Positions 46,252 through 58,582 of a DNA stretch of 64,000 nucleotides are shown piece after piece. The notes under the pieces are model-generated. The model made no database searches. It saw nothing but the letters and a program-made list of their open reading frames with translations, and had not been told where the DNA came from. A program made the position numbers and the translations under genes. This DNA is from Streptococcus sp. 29887 (GTDB lineage: Bacteria; Bacillota; Bacilli; Lactobacillales; Streptococcaceae). The stretch's first letter is position 1, and each line of letters begins with the position of its first letter. The DNA lies in NCBI RefSeq assembly GCF_032595075.1, contig NZ_CP118735.1:1516001-1580000 (forward strand), in the 5' to 3' direction.

Positions 46252-46968
46252 CTATTTATGATCATTGAGACCATGCATGGTCATATCTTTATCGAACCAT
46301 TCACTTAACACAACCTGTCTTACTGCTATAATATGTGCTAGCATGCTATCATAGGCCGCAACAGGATGGCGTTGTTTGATAGCCATTAAGATATTCCTAT
46401 GGGCCTGTAAACTATCCGATTTCATCTGACGATTTGAATAATTTTCATTGATCAGATGAATAGATTGATTAATGACAGGCATGAGACTTGTCATAGCCAG
46501 ATTCCCACTCATCTCAGCTAACATACAGTGGAATTCTACATCCAATTCCAGATGCTTCGAATCTCCAGCAGCTACCGCCTCTTCAATAGCAAGGACAATT
46601 TCTTCTAGTCGAGCAATATCTTCATCTGAAGCAAACTGAGCGACACGCTCCGCAATTCTCGGTTCAAGCAAATACCGCACTTCAAACAAATCTGTCGTCA
46701 ACTTCACACGGTCTCTGACCAAAGAAAAACCTAAAGGATCCTCTGATACTCCCTTTTTAGAGCTGATATAGGTTCCCGACCCTTGGCGCACTTCCAGAAT
46801 ATTTCGAGTAGCCAAACTCCGAACAGCTTCACGAACAGTCGAACGGCCAACTTCTAAATCTTGGGCCAATTCATACTCATTTGGAAGCTTGTCACCAACT
46901 TCATATCCTCTTTCCAAAATCAATTCCAATAAGCGTTCTGATGCTTTTTCTACCAAGGGTTTCGCCAT
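46252..46968 (-). CDS. GntR family (FadR subfamily) regulator of uronate genes
   Basis: A 238-aa DNA-binding protein. The N-terminal winged helix (about 8-70) has DKLPNEYELAQDLEVGRSTVREAVRSL; the C-terminal helical FCD ligand domain has residues such as RYLLEPRIAE and EFHCMLAEMSGN. FadR-type GntR proteins commonly repress uronate genes until a hexuronate intermediate binds (family knowledge, like UxuR/KdgR). The likely operator is ATCATCWGATGAAT in the kdgA and transporter promoters. The ATG at 46968 follows TGGAGGACCAAGCAC. It lies between uidA and kdgA on the same strand. Confidence 0.85.
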   Translation of the reverse strand: MAKPLVEKASERLLELILERGYEVGDKLPNEYELAQDLEVGRSTVREAVRSLATRNILEVRQGSGTYISSKKGVSEDPLGFSLVRDRVKLTTDLFEVRYLLEPRIAERVAQFASDEDIARLEEIVLAIEEAVAAGDSKHLELDVEFHCMLAEMSGNLAMTSLMPVINQSIHLINENYSNRQMKSDSLQAHRNILMAIKQRHPVAAYDSMLAHIIAVRQVVLSEWFDKDMTMHGLNDHK

Positions 46969-47013
46969 GTGCTTGGTCCTCCATTACAACTTTCTATTTG
47001 CTACTATTATAGC

Positions 47014-48813
47014 TCATTTCCTCTTATAATGGTAGTTCGGAATGGCAGTCCAACGTTTCTTAATTTCTCTTACAATTTGCTTGGGTTGTCGATTTCTCGA
47101 GAACAATCCTTTGTGATTTCCTTGAATGCGAATGATACCAACTGTAGTTTCAAAATCTGCAAAATTCCAGACTTGTTCACCCACTAAATTCGGAATAGAG
47201 TCAAAAACGCGATGGTTCATATCGTAGTAATCCACCTGAAATTCCTCAGTATAAGGAATATCCCACATCGAATGTAGGCCCGGCAAGGTGTCTGCACCAT
47301 ATTCTGTAATCAAAATCGGCTTGTCTGGATAAAGCTCTTGCCAGGTCTCTAATTCCTTACGAAGTCCCTTCTCTGCGGTCTTCAAGTCACCATGAGCAAC
47401 ATACCAGCCATAATAACGATTGAGACAGACAACATCGACCAAATCCATAACCTCATCCTTATCAGGCGTTGCTGTCATAATATTGACCAAGGTCACAGGA
47501 CGCTTAGAAGGATCTCTGTCCCTCATGCGCTGAATCAGAGGTTCAAAGTAAGCACGTGCTCCCTTTTCATGCCCTGCTGGCTCATTGGCGACAACCCACA
47601 TCACTACAGATGGGTGGTTCTTATCACGCGCTATCAATTCATCAATCACCAGCTCATGAGCCTCCTTGGTTTGCATAACTTCCCAGGTGCTTTTTACCTC
47701 TTCAGAATCCCCTGTCAAATTCAAGGCAGCATTAAACTGTTGGAACAGACCAACTGCTGGCACTTCATCAAGGACGACAATTCCCAAACGATCAGCCAAA
47801 CGCATCATTTCCTCAGAATAGGGATAATGGGATGTCCTAAAGGAATTTGCTCCAATATCTTTAAGCAAATTCAAATCCATCAGATTGGCTGCTTCATTGA
47901 AACCACGACCATTAATAAAGGTATCTTCATGTTTACCAAATCCCTTGAAATAGAAAGGTTTTCCGTTGATGAAAAATTGCCCATTTTCAACTGCTACACT
48001 ACGAATACCAAATTGTTCTGAGTAGGTATCGAGCAAGTTTTCTCCGTCAACTAATTCAACTTTAGCAGTATAGAGATAGGCATCCAAGACCTCCCAAAGG
48101 CGTGGATGTTCAATGACCATTTGTCCATTTTCAAGAAGACCTACTTCCTGTCCCTCTTGATCTAAAATAGACATACGGATGGAATCGTACTGCCCAACTG
48201 TCTTCACATCAACATTCACTTCCGCCTGAGTCAAATCTTGATTTAGCTCCGTCCGAATAACAATATCTTCAATCCTATTTTGGGGACGTTTATAGAGATG
48301 TACGGTTCTCTGAATACCAGCATAGTTGAAAAAGTCAAAATTTTCCTTGACTGTCTTCACAACTTGACCATTCTCATCCACTTCTTCACTATAATTCCCT
48401 ACTGGAAGGGTTGTGTAATTCAACTCATTATTGGCACAGACTGTCAAACGGAATTGGTCAGCATCGTATAAGTTTGAGGGAATCAAGCATTCAAAAGGTG
48501 TGAAACCACCCTTGTGCTCCCCGATTAGCTGACCATCTGCATAGACTTTTGCCTGATGCGTCACCGAACCAAAACGCACAACCAACTCTTCATCAGCTGA
48601 TACGACAGGAAGAGCCACCGTGAGTTCATACCAATTATCACCGACAAAACGACGCTTTGCTTTATCGACAACAAGATCATTGAAAGAACTCGGTACAACC
48701 ATTACTTCATCTGTATCTAACAGAGTATGAACATCATTGTTCCCTTGCTTAAATTTCCATATTCCATTTAAAGAATAGACTGAGCGTGTTTTTGTTTGTA
48801 TCGGATACAACAT
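47014..48813 (-). CDS. uidA: Beta-glucuronidase
   Basis: Cleaves beta-D-glucuronides to free glucuronate. At 599 aa it matches GH2 glucuronidases. WVVANEPAGH carries the acid/base Glu and ITEYGADTLPGLHS the nucleophile region. There is no signal peptide, so it works on imported glucuronides. The ATG at 48813 follows GAAGGAAAAAGT. It lies between kdgK and gntR in the transporter operon. Confidence 0.93.
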   Translation of the reverse strand: MLYPIQTKTRSVYSLNGIWKFKQGNNDVHTLLDTDEVMVVPSSFNDLVVDKAKRRFVGDNWYELTVALPVVSADEELVVRFGSVTHQAKVYADGQLIGEHKGGFTPFECLIPSNLYDADQFRLTVCANNELNYTTLPVGNYSEEVDENGQVVKTVKENFDFFNYAGIQRTVHLYKRPQNRIEDIVIRTELNQDLTQAEVNVDVKTVGQYDSIRMSILDQEGQEVGLLENGQMVIEHPRLWEVLDAYLYTAKVELVDGENLLDTYSEQFGIRSVAVENGQFFINGKPFYFKGFGKHEDTFINGRGFNEAANLMDLNLLKDIGANSFRTSHYPYSEEMMRLADRLGIVVLDEVPAVGLFQQFNAALNLTGDSEEVKSTWEVMQTKEAHELVIDELIARDKNHPSVVMWVVANEPAGHEKGARAYFEPLIQRMRDRDPSKRPVTLVNIMTATPDKDEVMDLVDVVCLNRYYGWYVAHGDLKTAEKGLRKELETWQELYPDKPILITEYGADTLPGLHSMWDIPYTEEFQVDYYDMNHRVFDSIPNLVGEQVWNFADFETTVGIIRIQGNHKGLFSRNRQPKQIVREIKKRWTAIPNYHYKRK

Positions 48814-48828
48814 ACTTTTTCCTTCTTT

Positions 48829-49857
48829 CTATCGTTTTATTTCACGTGACCCTTTTTTCAATAGCAAATCAATATCTGATTGACTGATGACATTAATGTC
48901 CCCTTCAATGGTATGTTTGAATTGAAAACTAGCCATCCCTAAGTCGACTATTTCCTGTGGCGTTTTTTCCTGCAAATAGCCCAAAATAATTCCTGCTGTA
49001 AAGGCATCCCCTGTACCAACACGGTCCAAAACTTGAATGGATTCTTTTTCCGTTTCATATAGAATACCATCTTGATACAAGTATGCCTTCAACAAATATT
49101 CATTATTGTAGGTCATTTCCCTCTGGGTAAAAGCAAGACCCTGCAAAGAATAGTTCTCTGCTAAACCTTTAACAACCTTCAGCAAGGTATCCTTATATTC
49201 ATAAGGACGTTCTAGCCCCAATTCATCCTTCAGATCTTTTCCAGATTCATTTAAAAGTTGAATAGGCTCTAGGCCAAAGCAGACATCCGCCAATTGCACA
49301 AAGGGAGATAGTTTTTCCCTCGCTTCTTCAAAAGAAGACCACAAACTTTCGCGATAATTCAAGTCAAAGGAAACCTTAACACCCTGCCCCTTTGCCATTT
49401 CCATCAAACGAAAGGCCAGACGATAAATATCTGGATTCAGTGCAACTGTAATTCCACTGACATGAAACCAATCTACACCGTCAAACATACCTTCCAAATC
49501 ATACTCTTCTTCCTTGGATAAGCTAAAGGCAGAATAATCACGGTCGTAGGTCACCTGACTAGGCCTGAGAGAGAAGCCCTTTTGATAATAATAAAGCCCC
49601 AGCCTTCCTTTTTTTCGAATCAGATGCTTCTGTCCAATCTGCCGTGCAAAGAGAAAGTGTTCTGCCATTTTTCCCACTTCATTCTTAGGCAGTGCCGTCA
49701 CCAACTCAACTAAATGCCCCAACTGGGCTAAACTAGCCAAGACATTCAACTCTGAGCCACCAAATTGACATTCTAAACTAGATGCCTGTGTTAAGGTCTG
49801 ATAATGAGGAGGAGATAGTCGCAATAAAACTTCCCCAAAAGCCAAAATTTTCTTCAT
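48829..49857 (-). CDS. kdgK: 2-keto-3-deoxygluconate kinase
   Basis: Phosphorylates 2-keto-3-deoxygluconate, making the substrate for KdgA. It is a 342-aa PfkB/ribokinase-fold enzyme with the C-terminal motif DRVGTGDAFTAG near residue 275 and the N-terminal FGEVLLRLSPP. The ATG at 49857 follows CTAGGAGGCGGT; a longer frame to 49896 runs into the site and is unlikely. Confidence 0.92.
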   Translation of the reverse strand: MKKILAFGEVLLRLSPPHYQTLTQASSLECQFGGSELNVLASLAQLGHLVELVTALPKNEVGKMAEHFLFARQIGQKHLIRKKGRLGLYYYQKGFSLRPSQVTYDRDYSAFSLSKEEEYDLEGMFDGVDWFHVSGITVALNPDIYRLAFRLMEMAKGQGVKVSFDLNYRESLWSSFEEAREKLSPFVQLADVCFGLEPIQLLNESGKDLKDELGLERPYEYKDTLLKVVKGLAENYSLQGLAFTQREMTYNNEYLLKAYLYQDGILYETEKESIQVLDRVGTGDAFTAGIILGYLQEKTPQEIVDLGMASFQFKHTIEGDINVISQSDIDLLLKKGSREIKR

Positions 49858-49919
49858 ACCGCCTCCTAGATGAAAGACCCAGCTGGAATCCTCCAACTAG
49901 GTCAGTTATTTGTTACTTA

Positions 49920-51473
49920 TTACTTACCATCGTACTGGTCTACTTTGTACTTAGTTACATCAACATAATCCATATCAGATAATGGAACGTTTTTCGCAAT
50001 CGCACGCACACGTTCTTCATCTTTAGCCGCTTTCATAACATGGATTTTCTCTTGAATACGAGCCATTTCTTCACGGTCTAGTTTGTAGAATTTCATCAAG
50101 AACAAGGATAGGCTCAAAACCGCTACTGGAATCACTGTCAACAGGACAATCAAGGCCATTCTCAAATCTGTAGAGAAGGCAGTTTCAACAGTTGGGTATT
50201 CTTTGCCAAATCCAATCGCCGCTAATACAAAACCAACCACCATCGGAGCAAATGAAGAAGCAATTGAGTCCGTCAATGAGAAGATAGTCCCAATCATACC
50301 TGACAAGTAACGACCAGATACTGAAGTTTCATAGTCTGTAATATCTGCACCCATGGTCAATACTAAGCCAGATGGAGCACTAGATGCATAGCGTGCAACA
50401 ATGTAGACAACAAAGAATCCGATTGTATAGAGATTCCAATTCGTTAAATCTAACATTCCAGGTTCAGCAGAAAGAAGCATAACAGCAAGAATAATCAAGC
50501 CTGTAATTCCCAGTTGAAGGGCCGTTACATATGCAAAACGCAAACCTTTCCGACGAGCCAATTGCGCTGCACCAACTGTTACAAGAATACCTGGCAAAAT
50601 CAAGAGCATAGACATTTTTCCAGAAAGAGCATAGTCACCGAAGATAATACCATACAGCATAACCCCGATAACGGAATCTCCAAACAGTTGAGCAACAAAT
50701 TTTACAAAAGCTGCAGAGATTGAAAGAACCTGCAAAGGTTTGTTTCCTTTGATAACTTTCCAGTAGTCTTTCAACTTAGTTTCTTGTGTCTTCTCACCAA
50801 GACCAAAGTATTTCTTATTGTCTTTCTCCCAAATACCGATAATAGCAAGAATACCCAGAACAGCTGAAATAATGACTACACCAAGGAATAACTCTTGGAA
50901 GAATCCCGGGGTAAACCCACCATGTTTTGGAACCAAGGTTCCTGACACGACCACTTGGCTACCAGTCATTAACACAGTTGTAGCGATACCATCAACAATG
51001 TTAAAAATCGGACGTTGTTTTGGATCATTGGTAAGCGCAACTTGCCCTGCTTTGGTAATCGTTTGTTGCAATGAATAACCAATTTTATGAATAATTAAAA
51101 CAACTAGGAACAATGGTAGACGCAAATTTTCGCTAACTCCACTTAAGCCTAACATCATAAAGAGTGAGGAAGCTGTAATAATATTCCCTAAAACTAAGAT
51201 TGGACGGTACTTACCAAACTTAGTATCAGTCTTGTCAATGAGAACACCAATTGATGGATCAATAAATCCATCGAAGATACGAATATATCCCATGAGCTGA
51301 CTAACAAATAGCGCTGCTAAACCAAGTACCCCTGTCGATAAATATGTCACAAAAGTGAAGGCAACTAGGTAGATATTGGTCGACGAATTATTCATTGCAA
51401 ACAATATAATCTGCCATAATTTAGCCTTGTTATAAGTAACGTCTTCGACACGTTGCTCAACATGTTTTTCCAT
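49920..51473 (-). CDS. GPH-type sugar transporter, probably glucuronide uptake
   Basis: A 517-aa 12-span permease of the MFS/GPH (glycoside-pentoside-hexuronide) family. DGFIDPSIGVLIDKTDTKFGKYR near residue 70 is the family's loop 2-3 pattern. It heads the operon with kdgK and uidA, so it probably brings in glucuronides or related hexuronides (inference). The ATG at 51473 follows TAGGAGGACTTTCCG. Confidence 0.9.
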   Translation of the reverse strand: MEKHVEQRVEDVTYNKAKLWQIILFAMNNSSTNIYLVAFTFVTYLSTGVLGLAALFVSQLMGYIRIFDGFIDPSIGVLIDKTDTKFGKYRPILVLGNIITASSLFMMLGLSGVSENLRLPLFLVVLIIHKIGYSLQQTITKAGQVALTNDPKQRPIFNIVDGIATTVLMTGSQVVVSGTLVPKHGGFTPGFFQELFLGVVIISAVLGILAIIGIWEKDNKKYFGLGEKTQETKLKDYWKVIKGNKPLQVLSISAAFVKFVAQLFGDSVIGVMLYGIIFGDYALSGKMSMLLILPGILVTVGAAQLARRKGLRFAYVTALQLGITGLIILAVMLLSAEPGMLDLTNWNLYTIGFFVVYIVARYASSAPSGLVLTMGADITDYETSVSGRYLSGMIGTIFSLTDSIASSFAPMVVGFVLAAIGFGKEYPTVETAFSTDLRMALIVLLTVIPVAVLSLSLFLMKFYKLDREEMARIQEKIHVMKAAKDEERVRAIAKNVPLSDMDYVDVTKYKVDQYDGK

Positions 51474-51507
51474 CGGAAAGTCCTCCTAAATTTTTCTACG
51501 ATAAAAT

Positions 51508-51521
51508 CGTAAGCGTTTTCT
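51508..51521 (-). promoter_or_regulatory. cre-like site in the transporter leader
   Basis: CGTAAGCGTTTTCT matches TGWAANCGNTNWCA at 12 of 14 positions and lies just downstream of the -10, as in the kdgA leader. Confidence 0.5.
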
Positions 51522-51529
51522 TTAAGTAT

Positions 51530-51558
51530 ATTCTAATATTCATCTGATGATTTGTCAA
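51530..51558 (-). promoter_or_regulatory. Transporter-kdgK-uidA promoter with operator in the spacer
   Basis: Minus strand TTGACA (51558-51553), a 17-bp spacer and TAGAAT (51535-51530). The spacer begins AATCATCAGATGAAT, a palindrome that matches the kdgA spacer at all but the central base. Confidence 0.8.
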
Positions 51559-51587
51559 TAGTTTTTGCAAATTTTTTTAATAATAGA

Positions 51588-51620
51588 CAAAAAAAGACGA
51601 TTATTTGTAAAAAATCGTCT
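51588..51620 (-). terminator. Terminator of the nuclease gene
   Basis: Minus-strand stem AGACGATT / AATCGTCT followed by TTTTTTT. It separates endA from the transporter promoter. Confidence 0.8.
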
Positions 51621-51666
51621 GATATATTCCAATTTAAAAATATTAAATCATCTGAGAACTTCTCGC

Positions 51667-52503
51667 CTAGTTAGCATGGATTTCCCCACTATGGTAGTTT
51701 ATACTCAAGCCACTCTGCACATTTGGGACAAATACATTGAACTCTAAGCTACCGTCGGATGATTTTGCTTCTAGATGGCTTCCTACTGGAATTAGGTCGT
51801 CTTTTTCTGCATAGATTAGGGTAACACGGTAGCGGACACGCTTGTTCTTGTCCAAGGCTTTTCGTACCAAGGTTTCAAAATAATTCTGACCTGTTGAGGT
51901 AGAATCATTGGCTTGATTAGACCAGGCTGTTTGAACCGCTATGTTTTTTGGATTGCTTGTTGAGGCATCGAATCCAGCTAGACCACCAATCAAGGCATAG
52001 CCAAGCAGATGTCCACGATCAACTGCATGATCATATTCCCCTGGCAAATCATGAATTTGGTGCCAACCAGCAGGAGTCCATGATGTACGCCCATTACCAG
52101 TTGCTTCACGATCCTTATACTGACGTGTTGACTTAGCCAATAGGGCATTGGCTACGGTTGGAACCGTTTCTCCCTGCACAGTCTTAGTCTTATTATCCCC
52201 ATAAGGTGCACTAGCGACCGAAGCATCTAAATCAGTCTTATTGCCGTTGATCAGAAAAGCTCCAGCTCCATTCCATTCAATGGAATTCCCAAGTTGTTTC
52301 CTTACTTTCTCCGTCAATACCGAACTAGCCAGCTCCTGGCTAGGTGTAAACTCGCTTGCTTGCGACTGATTGACATAATAAGAATAGTTTGCAGCATTGT
52401 CGCTGCTCGTATTATTTAAAAAGTAGCCACCACCAACTACAACAATAGTAGCTAACAAACTTAGTAGGCTCATAGCCTGTTTCTTTACATTTTTCTTCGC
52501 CAT
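51667..52503 (-). CDS. endA: DNA/RNA non-specific endonuclease, EndA type
   Basis: A 278-aa membrane-bound or secreted nuclease with a signal-anchor at residues 9-27 ([17 protein letters not shown]). The catalytic DRGH is at 162-165 ([11 protein letters not shown]), and a metal-site Asn-rich part [11 protein letters not shown] follows. In the pneumococcus EndA degrades extracellular DNA and one strand during DNA uptake. The ATG at 52503 follows TGGGAGATTTT. It is downstream of epuA, the order known from other streptococci. Confidence 0.9.
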   Translation of the reverse strand: MAKKNVKKQAMSLLSLLATIVVVGGGYFLNNTSSDNAANYSYYVNQSQASEFTPSQELASSVLTEKVRKQLGNSIEWNGAGAFLINGNKTDLDASVASAPYGDNKTKTVQGETVPTVANALLAKSTRQYKDREATGNGRTSWTPAGWHQIHDLPGEYDHAVDRGHLLGYALIGGLAGFDASTSNPKNIAVQTAWSNQANDSTSTGQNYFETLVRKALDKNKRVRYRVTLIYAEKDDLIPVGSHLEAKSSDGSLEFNVFVPNVQSGLSINYHSGEIHAN

Positions 52504-52532
52504 AAAATCTCCCATCAAAAAAGTAGGTTGCC

Positions 52533-52724
52533 CTACTTTCCTGTAAATTTATTGATTAAATCCTGCCATTTTGCAGGGGATAGGACTGCAAATAAATTAT
52601 CCCCATCACCAATGACACCATAGCCTACCATAAGTCCTAGAGCAAAAACAAGTAGGGCTAAAAGTGCTACGATAGCAACCAAAAGCAGATTTTTTCCAAC
52701 ATAGTTCAGATTTTCCTTAAACAT
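52533..52724 (-). CDS. epuA: EpuA small membrane protein
   Basis: A 63-aa protein with one long hydrophobic segment ([21 protein letters not shown], in two parts) and the hallmark ending [19 protein letters not shown]. It is often mis-annotated as an RNA polymerase subunit. The ATG at 52724 follows GTGGAGAAAGTGAAA. It overlaps the end of murA by 8 bp. Confidence 0.8.
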   Translation of the reverse strand: MFKENLNYVGKNLLLVAIVALLALLVFALGLMVGYGVIGDGDNLFAVLSPAKWQDLINKFTGK

Positions 52725-54000
52725 TTTCACTTTCTCCACTTACACGTCTGATGTCAGAGCCAAGTCCTGCCAATTTCTCATGGAACCGATAATAACCTCG
52801 GTCCAAGTGGGACAATTTACCAACAATCGTTTCACCTTCAGCGACCAAACCTGCCAAAATCAAGGCTGCACTTGCCCGCAAATCCGTTGACATCACCTGG
52901 GCACCCTGCAAGGTCTGACCACCTGTAATGATAGCTGTATCACGCAAAATTTCTGAATGCAAGTCCATCCGACGCATCTCTTCTAGATGCTGGAAACGAT
53001 TTTCAAATACTGTTTCAATCATGGTTGATTCCCCCTTGGCAACTGCCATGAGAGCCGTAAACTGAGCCTGCATATCTGTTGGGAAACCTGGATGAGGCAA
53101 GGTTTTTACAGTTACGGGTTTAAGTTTATCCACTTGCGAACGAACTCGGATGCCCCCTTCTTCTTCTGTCACTTCAACACCCATTTCTAGCATCTTAGAT
53201 ATGAGAGGACGGTTGTGTTCCCAGACAGCATCCTTGACCAAGACATCTCCGCCTGTCATTGCTGCAGCCACCATAAAGGTCCCTGCTTCAATTCGGTCTT
53301 GTACTACTTGGTGTTCAGCTCCATGCAGTTGGTCAACACCTGTGATGGTAATGGTTTCTGTACCAGCACCCTTGACCTTGGCACCCATTTTATTGAGGAG
53401 AATAGCCAAGTCAACGATTTCTGGTTCCCGCGCAGCATTTTCCAAAACAGTCGTACCTTGAGCAAGCGTTGCAGCCATCATTAAGTTTTGCGTAGCCCCA
53501 ACACTTGGGAAATCAAGATAGATATGAGCCCCCTGCAATTTCTCTGCACTCGCCTCAATATAACCCGCACGTTGCTTTATCTTGGCACCAAGTGCCTGCA
53601 AGCCCTTCAAATGCAAATCAATTGGACGACTACCAATGGTACACCCACCCGGCATGGATACCTTAGCATAACCATTTCGAGCCAAAATTGGCCCCAGAAT
53701 GACAATAGAAGCCCGCATCTGGCTTACATACTTATAAGGTGTTTCGCTACCAAGTTTACCTGTTGCATCAATAGCTATAGTCTTTGTTTCCTCGTCAAAT
53801 TTCACACGAACTCCTAAACCACGAACGACGTTGTTCATGGTATAGACATCTGACAAAATAGGCACTTGAGTTAATTTGGTCTGTCCTTGACTAGCTAATA
53901 CCGTCGCTGCCAATAAAGGCAGAACAGCATTCTTTGCACCTTCGATTTCTACCTGACCCTTCAAGCCAGTTTTACTACCTTTAACAATAATTGTGTCCAT
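52717..54000 (-). CDS. murA: UDP-N-acetylglucosamine 1-carboxyvinyltransferase
   Basis: Adds enolpyruvate to UDP-GlcNAc, the first committed step of peptidoglycan synthesis. It is 427 aa with the catalytic Cys at residue 120 in [11 protein letters not shown] (the fosfomycin target in other bacteria). It has two EPSP-synthase-like halves. Downstream genes are epuA and endA. Streptococci usually carry two MurA copies; this is the one beside epuA. Confidence 0.95.
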   Translation of the reverse strand: MDTIIVKGSKTGLKGQVEIEGAKNAVLPLLAATVLASQGQTKLTQVPILSDVYTMNNVVRGLGVRVKFDEETKTIAIDATGKLGSETPYKYVSQMRASIVILGPILARNGYAKVSMPGGCTIGSRPIDLHLKGLQALGAKIKQRAGYIEASAEKLQGAHIYLDFPSVGATQNLMMAATLAQGTTVLENAAREPEIVDLAILLNKMGAKVKGAGTETITITGVDQLHGAEHQVVQDRIEAGTFMVAAAMTGGDVLVKDAVWEHNRPLISKMLEMGVEVTEEEGGIRVRSQVDKLKPVTVKTLPHPGFPTDMQAQFTALMAVAKGESTMIETVFENRFQHLEEMRRMDLHSEILRDTAIITGGQTLQGAQVMSTDLRASAALILAGLVAEGETIVGKLSHLDRGYYRFHEKLAGLGSDIRRVSGESENV

Positions 54001-54023
54001 TTACTATCCTTTTCTTACTTAAA

Positions 54024-54248
54024 TCATATACTTGCAAATGAGCGCCCCACCACCAACAATTCCAAGAAAAAGTTGGATACCAGGTAGCCCAGAGCAATGG
54101 CTAGAAAGAGAATGAGCAGGTTGATTTTCTGCTGGTTTTCTCCAGTAACCTTTAACCACCGTGACCAGTCAACTGTTGTCACCAAAAGATGATGGGCCAG
54201 ATAGATAAACAGTATGTGACTAAAAAATTGTAAAATTGAAATAATCAT
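54024..54248 (-). CDS. DUF1146 small membrane protein
   Basis: A 74-aa protein with two membrane segments and the DUF1146 pattern (LFIYLAHHLLVTTVDWSRW, VSNFFLELL). Function is unknown. A -10 TATAAT at 54260-54255 lies only 6 nt before the ATG, so transcription may start at or next to the start codon. Longer upstream frames run through the atpC terminator and were rejected. It lies between atpC and murA. Confidence 0.8.
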   Translation of the reverse strand: MIISILQFFSHILFIYLAHHLLVTTVDWSRWLKVTGENQQKINLLILFLAIALGYLVSNFFLELLVVGRSFASI

Positions 54249-54254
54249 GCTTCC

Positions 54255-54260
54255 ATTATA
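54255..54260 (-). promoter_or_regulatory. -10 box of the DUF1146 gene
   Basis: Extended -10 TGGTATAAT on the minus strand, 6 nt before the start codon. No good -35 is visible. Confidence 0.55.
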
Positions 54261-54271
54261 CCATGAAAACG

Positions 54272-54302
54272 AAAAATGGGACTGAACCAAGTCCAATCCC
54301 AT
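54272..54302 (-). terminator. Terminator of the atp operon
   Basis: Minus-strand stem ATGGGATTG-g-ACT / CAGTCCCAT followed by TTTTT. Confidence 0.8.
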
Positions 54303-54315
54303 CTCTTTTAGTGTG

Positions 54316-54732
54316 TTAATGTTTACCAACTCGAATACGGTTAATGGCCCTTTGAAGTGCAACTGTAGCACGTTTTTCCAAATCAGCATTGTGGGCCTTA
54401 TAAGCTTCTTCAAGCTCTCTTTCAGCTCGCAACTTAGCCCGCTCTGCACGACTGATATCAATATCGCGCTCACGCTCTGCTGAGTCCGAAATTACCGTAA
54501 TCATATTTTTATTGATTTCAATAATCCCACCATTGACGGCAATCCAGTCCACGTGATTTTCATCATCAACACGGCGGACTTTCATTTCATCGATTTCCAA
54601 AACGGCAATCAGTTCCTCATGCCCGGGATAAATTCCCATCTCACCTTCGACAGTCTTTACCAAAACAAAGGCTGCATGGTGGTCATATTTCATTCCATCT
54701 GGTGTCACAATTTGAACAGTCATTTGTTCCAT
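54316..54732 (-). CDS. atpC: ATP synthase epsilon subunit
   Basis: A 138-aa F1 subunit in the central stalk; regulates activity. The beta-sandwich N-terminus ([12 protein letters not shown]) and two-helix C-terminus are present. The ATG at 54732 follows AGAGGTGGCCT, and a second in-frame ATG lies three codons on. It is the last gene of the operon. Confidence 0.95.
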   Translation of the reverse strand: MEQMTVQIVTPDGMKYDHHAAFVLVKTVEGEMGIYPGHEELIAVLEIDEMKVRRVDDENHVDWIAVNGGIIEINKNMITVISDSAERERDIDISRAERAKLRAERELEEAYKAHNADLEKRATVALQRAINRIRVGKH

Positions 54733-54742
54733 AGGCCACCTC

Positions 54743-57047
<2,305 letters not shown>

Positions 57048-57058
57048 CATTCACTCCT

Positions 57059-58561
57059 TTACTTAAAGACAGACTGGTCTTTGAAGGCTTGAATAGCAGC
57101 ATTCAACTCATCTGTATCGGGAAGGTCTTTCGTCGTACGAATGACATCCAAAAGACTATCATAGTGCAAATCAAAATATGCGTATAGCTCTTCTTCAAAT
57201 GCCAAAATATCATCAATTGGCACTGAATCCAAGAAGCCATTTGTCAAAGCATACAAAATCAAAACCTGTTTTTCAACTGGAAGTGGCTTATGCAAGGGCT
57301 GTTTCAAAACTTCGACAGTACGACGACCTCGGTTGAGTTTGGCCTGAGTTGCTGCATCCAAATCGGAACCAAATTGCGTAAACGCCTCTAATTCACGGTA
57401 AGAAGCCAAGTCGATACGAAGGGTACCAGCAACCTTTTTCATGGCCTTGATTTGAGCCGAACCACCTACACGAGATACGGAAGAACCCGCATCAATGGCT
57501 GGACGGATACCAGAGTTGAACAAATCGTCCTTCAAGAAAATTTGTCCATCCGTGATTGAAATCACGTTAGTCGCTATATAAGCTGAAATATCACCTGCCT
57601 GGGTTTCGATAAATGGCAGAGCTGTAATGGAGCCACCACCTAACTCATCTGAAACCTTGGCTGAACGCTCAAGCAAGCGGCTGTGCAAGTAGAATACATC
57701 ACCTGGGTAAGCTTCACGACCTGGAGGACGACGAAGCAAGAGGGACAATTCACGGTAAGCAACCGCCTGTTTTGACAAATCATCATAGACAATCAAAACG
57801 TGCTTGCCTTCATACATAAACTCTTCTGCCATGGCAACACCGGCATAAGGAGCCAAGAATAGCAATGGAGAAGGTTGAGAAGCAGATGCTGTTACTACGA
57901 TTGTGTAATCCAAGGCACCATATTGGCGAAGGGTTTCAACTTGCGTACGAACTGTTGATTCTTTCTGACCAATGGCAACGTAGATACAAATCATATCCTT
58001 GCCTTTTTGGTTGAGAATAGCATCAATGGCTACAGATGTCTTCCCTGTCTGACGGTCACCGATAATCAATTCACGCTGACCTCGACCAATTGGAACCAAA
58101 GCATCAATAGCCTTAAGACCAGTTTGCAACGGCTCATTTACTGATTTCCGTTGCATAACACCTGGCGCTGGGTACTCGATTGGACGGGTTTTAGTCGTAC
58201 GAATGTCACCAAGACCATCCACTGGTTGCCCAAGTGGATTGATGACACGACCAATCAAGGCTGAGCCAACTGGCACTTCCATGATTTTACCAGTCCGACG
58301 AACAACAGACCCCTCACGGATATCTGTAAATTCACCAAGAATGATGATACCAACATCGTTGGTTTCTAAGTTTTGGGCCATACCAATGGTGCCATTTTCA
58401 AATACCAAAAGCTCTCCACTCATGGCATTGTCAAGACCTTGCGCACGGGCGATACCGTCACCAATGTAGGTTACGACACCAGTTTCTGTATAGTCAAAGT
58501 CAGGCTGAAAGCCTTCAATTTGTTGTTTTAGTAAAGCGCTAATTTCTTGTGCATTTATCAA
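57059..58561 (-). CDS. atpA: ATP synthase alpha subunit
   Basis: Regulatory F1 subunit, 500 aa. The Walker A GDRQTGKT is at residues 168-175. The start seems to be TTG at 58561 after AAAGTGGTG; no in-frame ATG or GTG is near, and the sequence [14 protein letters not shown] is conserved from there. Confidence 0.96.
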   Translation of the reverse strand: MINAQEISALLKQQIEGFQPDFDYTETGVVTYIGDGIARAQGLDNAMSGELLVFENGTIGMAQNLETNDVGIIILGEFTDIREGSVVRRTGKIMEVPVGSALIGRVINPLGQPVDGLGDIRTTKTRPIEYPAPGVMQRKSVNEPLQTGLKAIDALVPIGRGQRELIIGDRQTGKTSVAIDAILNQKGKDMICIYVAIGQKESTVRTQVETLRQYGALDYTIVVTASASQPSPLLFLAPYAGVAMAEEFMYEGKHVLIVYDDLSKQAVAYRELSLLLRRPPGREAYPGDVFYLHSRLLERSAKVSDELGGGSITALPFIETQAGDISAYIATNVISITDGQIFLKDDLFNSGIRPAIDAGSSVSRVGGSAQIKAMKKVAGTLRIDLASYRELEAFTQFGSDLDAATQAKLNRGRRTVEVLKQPLHKPLPVEKQVLILYALTNGFLDSVPIDDILAFEEELYAYFDLHYDSLLDVIRTTKDLPDTDELNAAIQAFKDQSVFK

Positions 58562-58582
58562 AAGAACACCACTTTCTATTTT

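Noticed and set aside
53488..53817. Plus-strand frame of 109 codons over murA
   Set aside because: Shadow of murA; no ribosome site.
54249..54473. Longer frame before the DUF1146 gene
   Set aside because: It runs backward through the atpC terminator and the end of atpC; the family starts at 54248.
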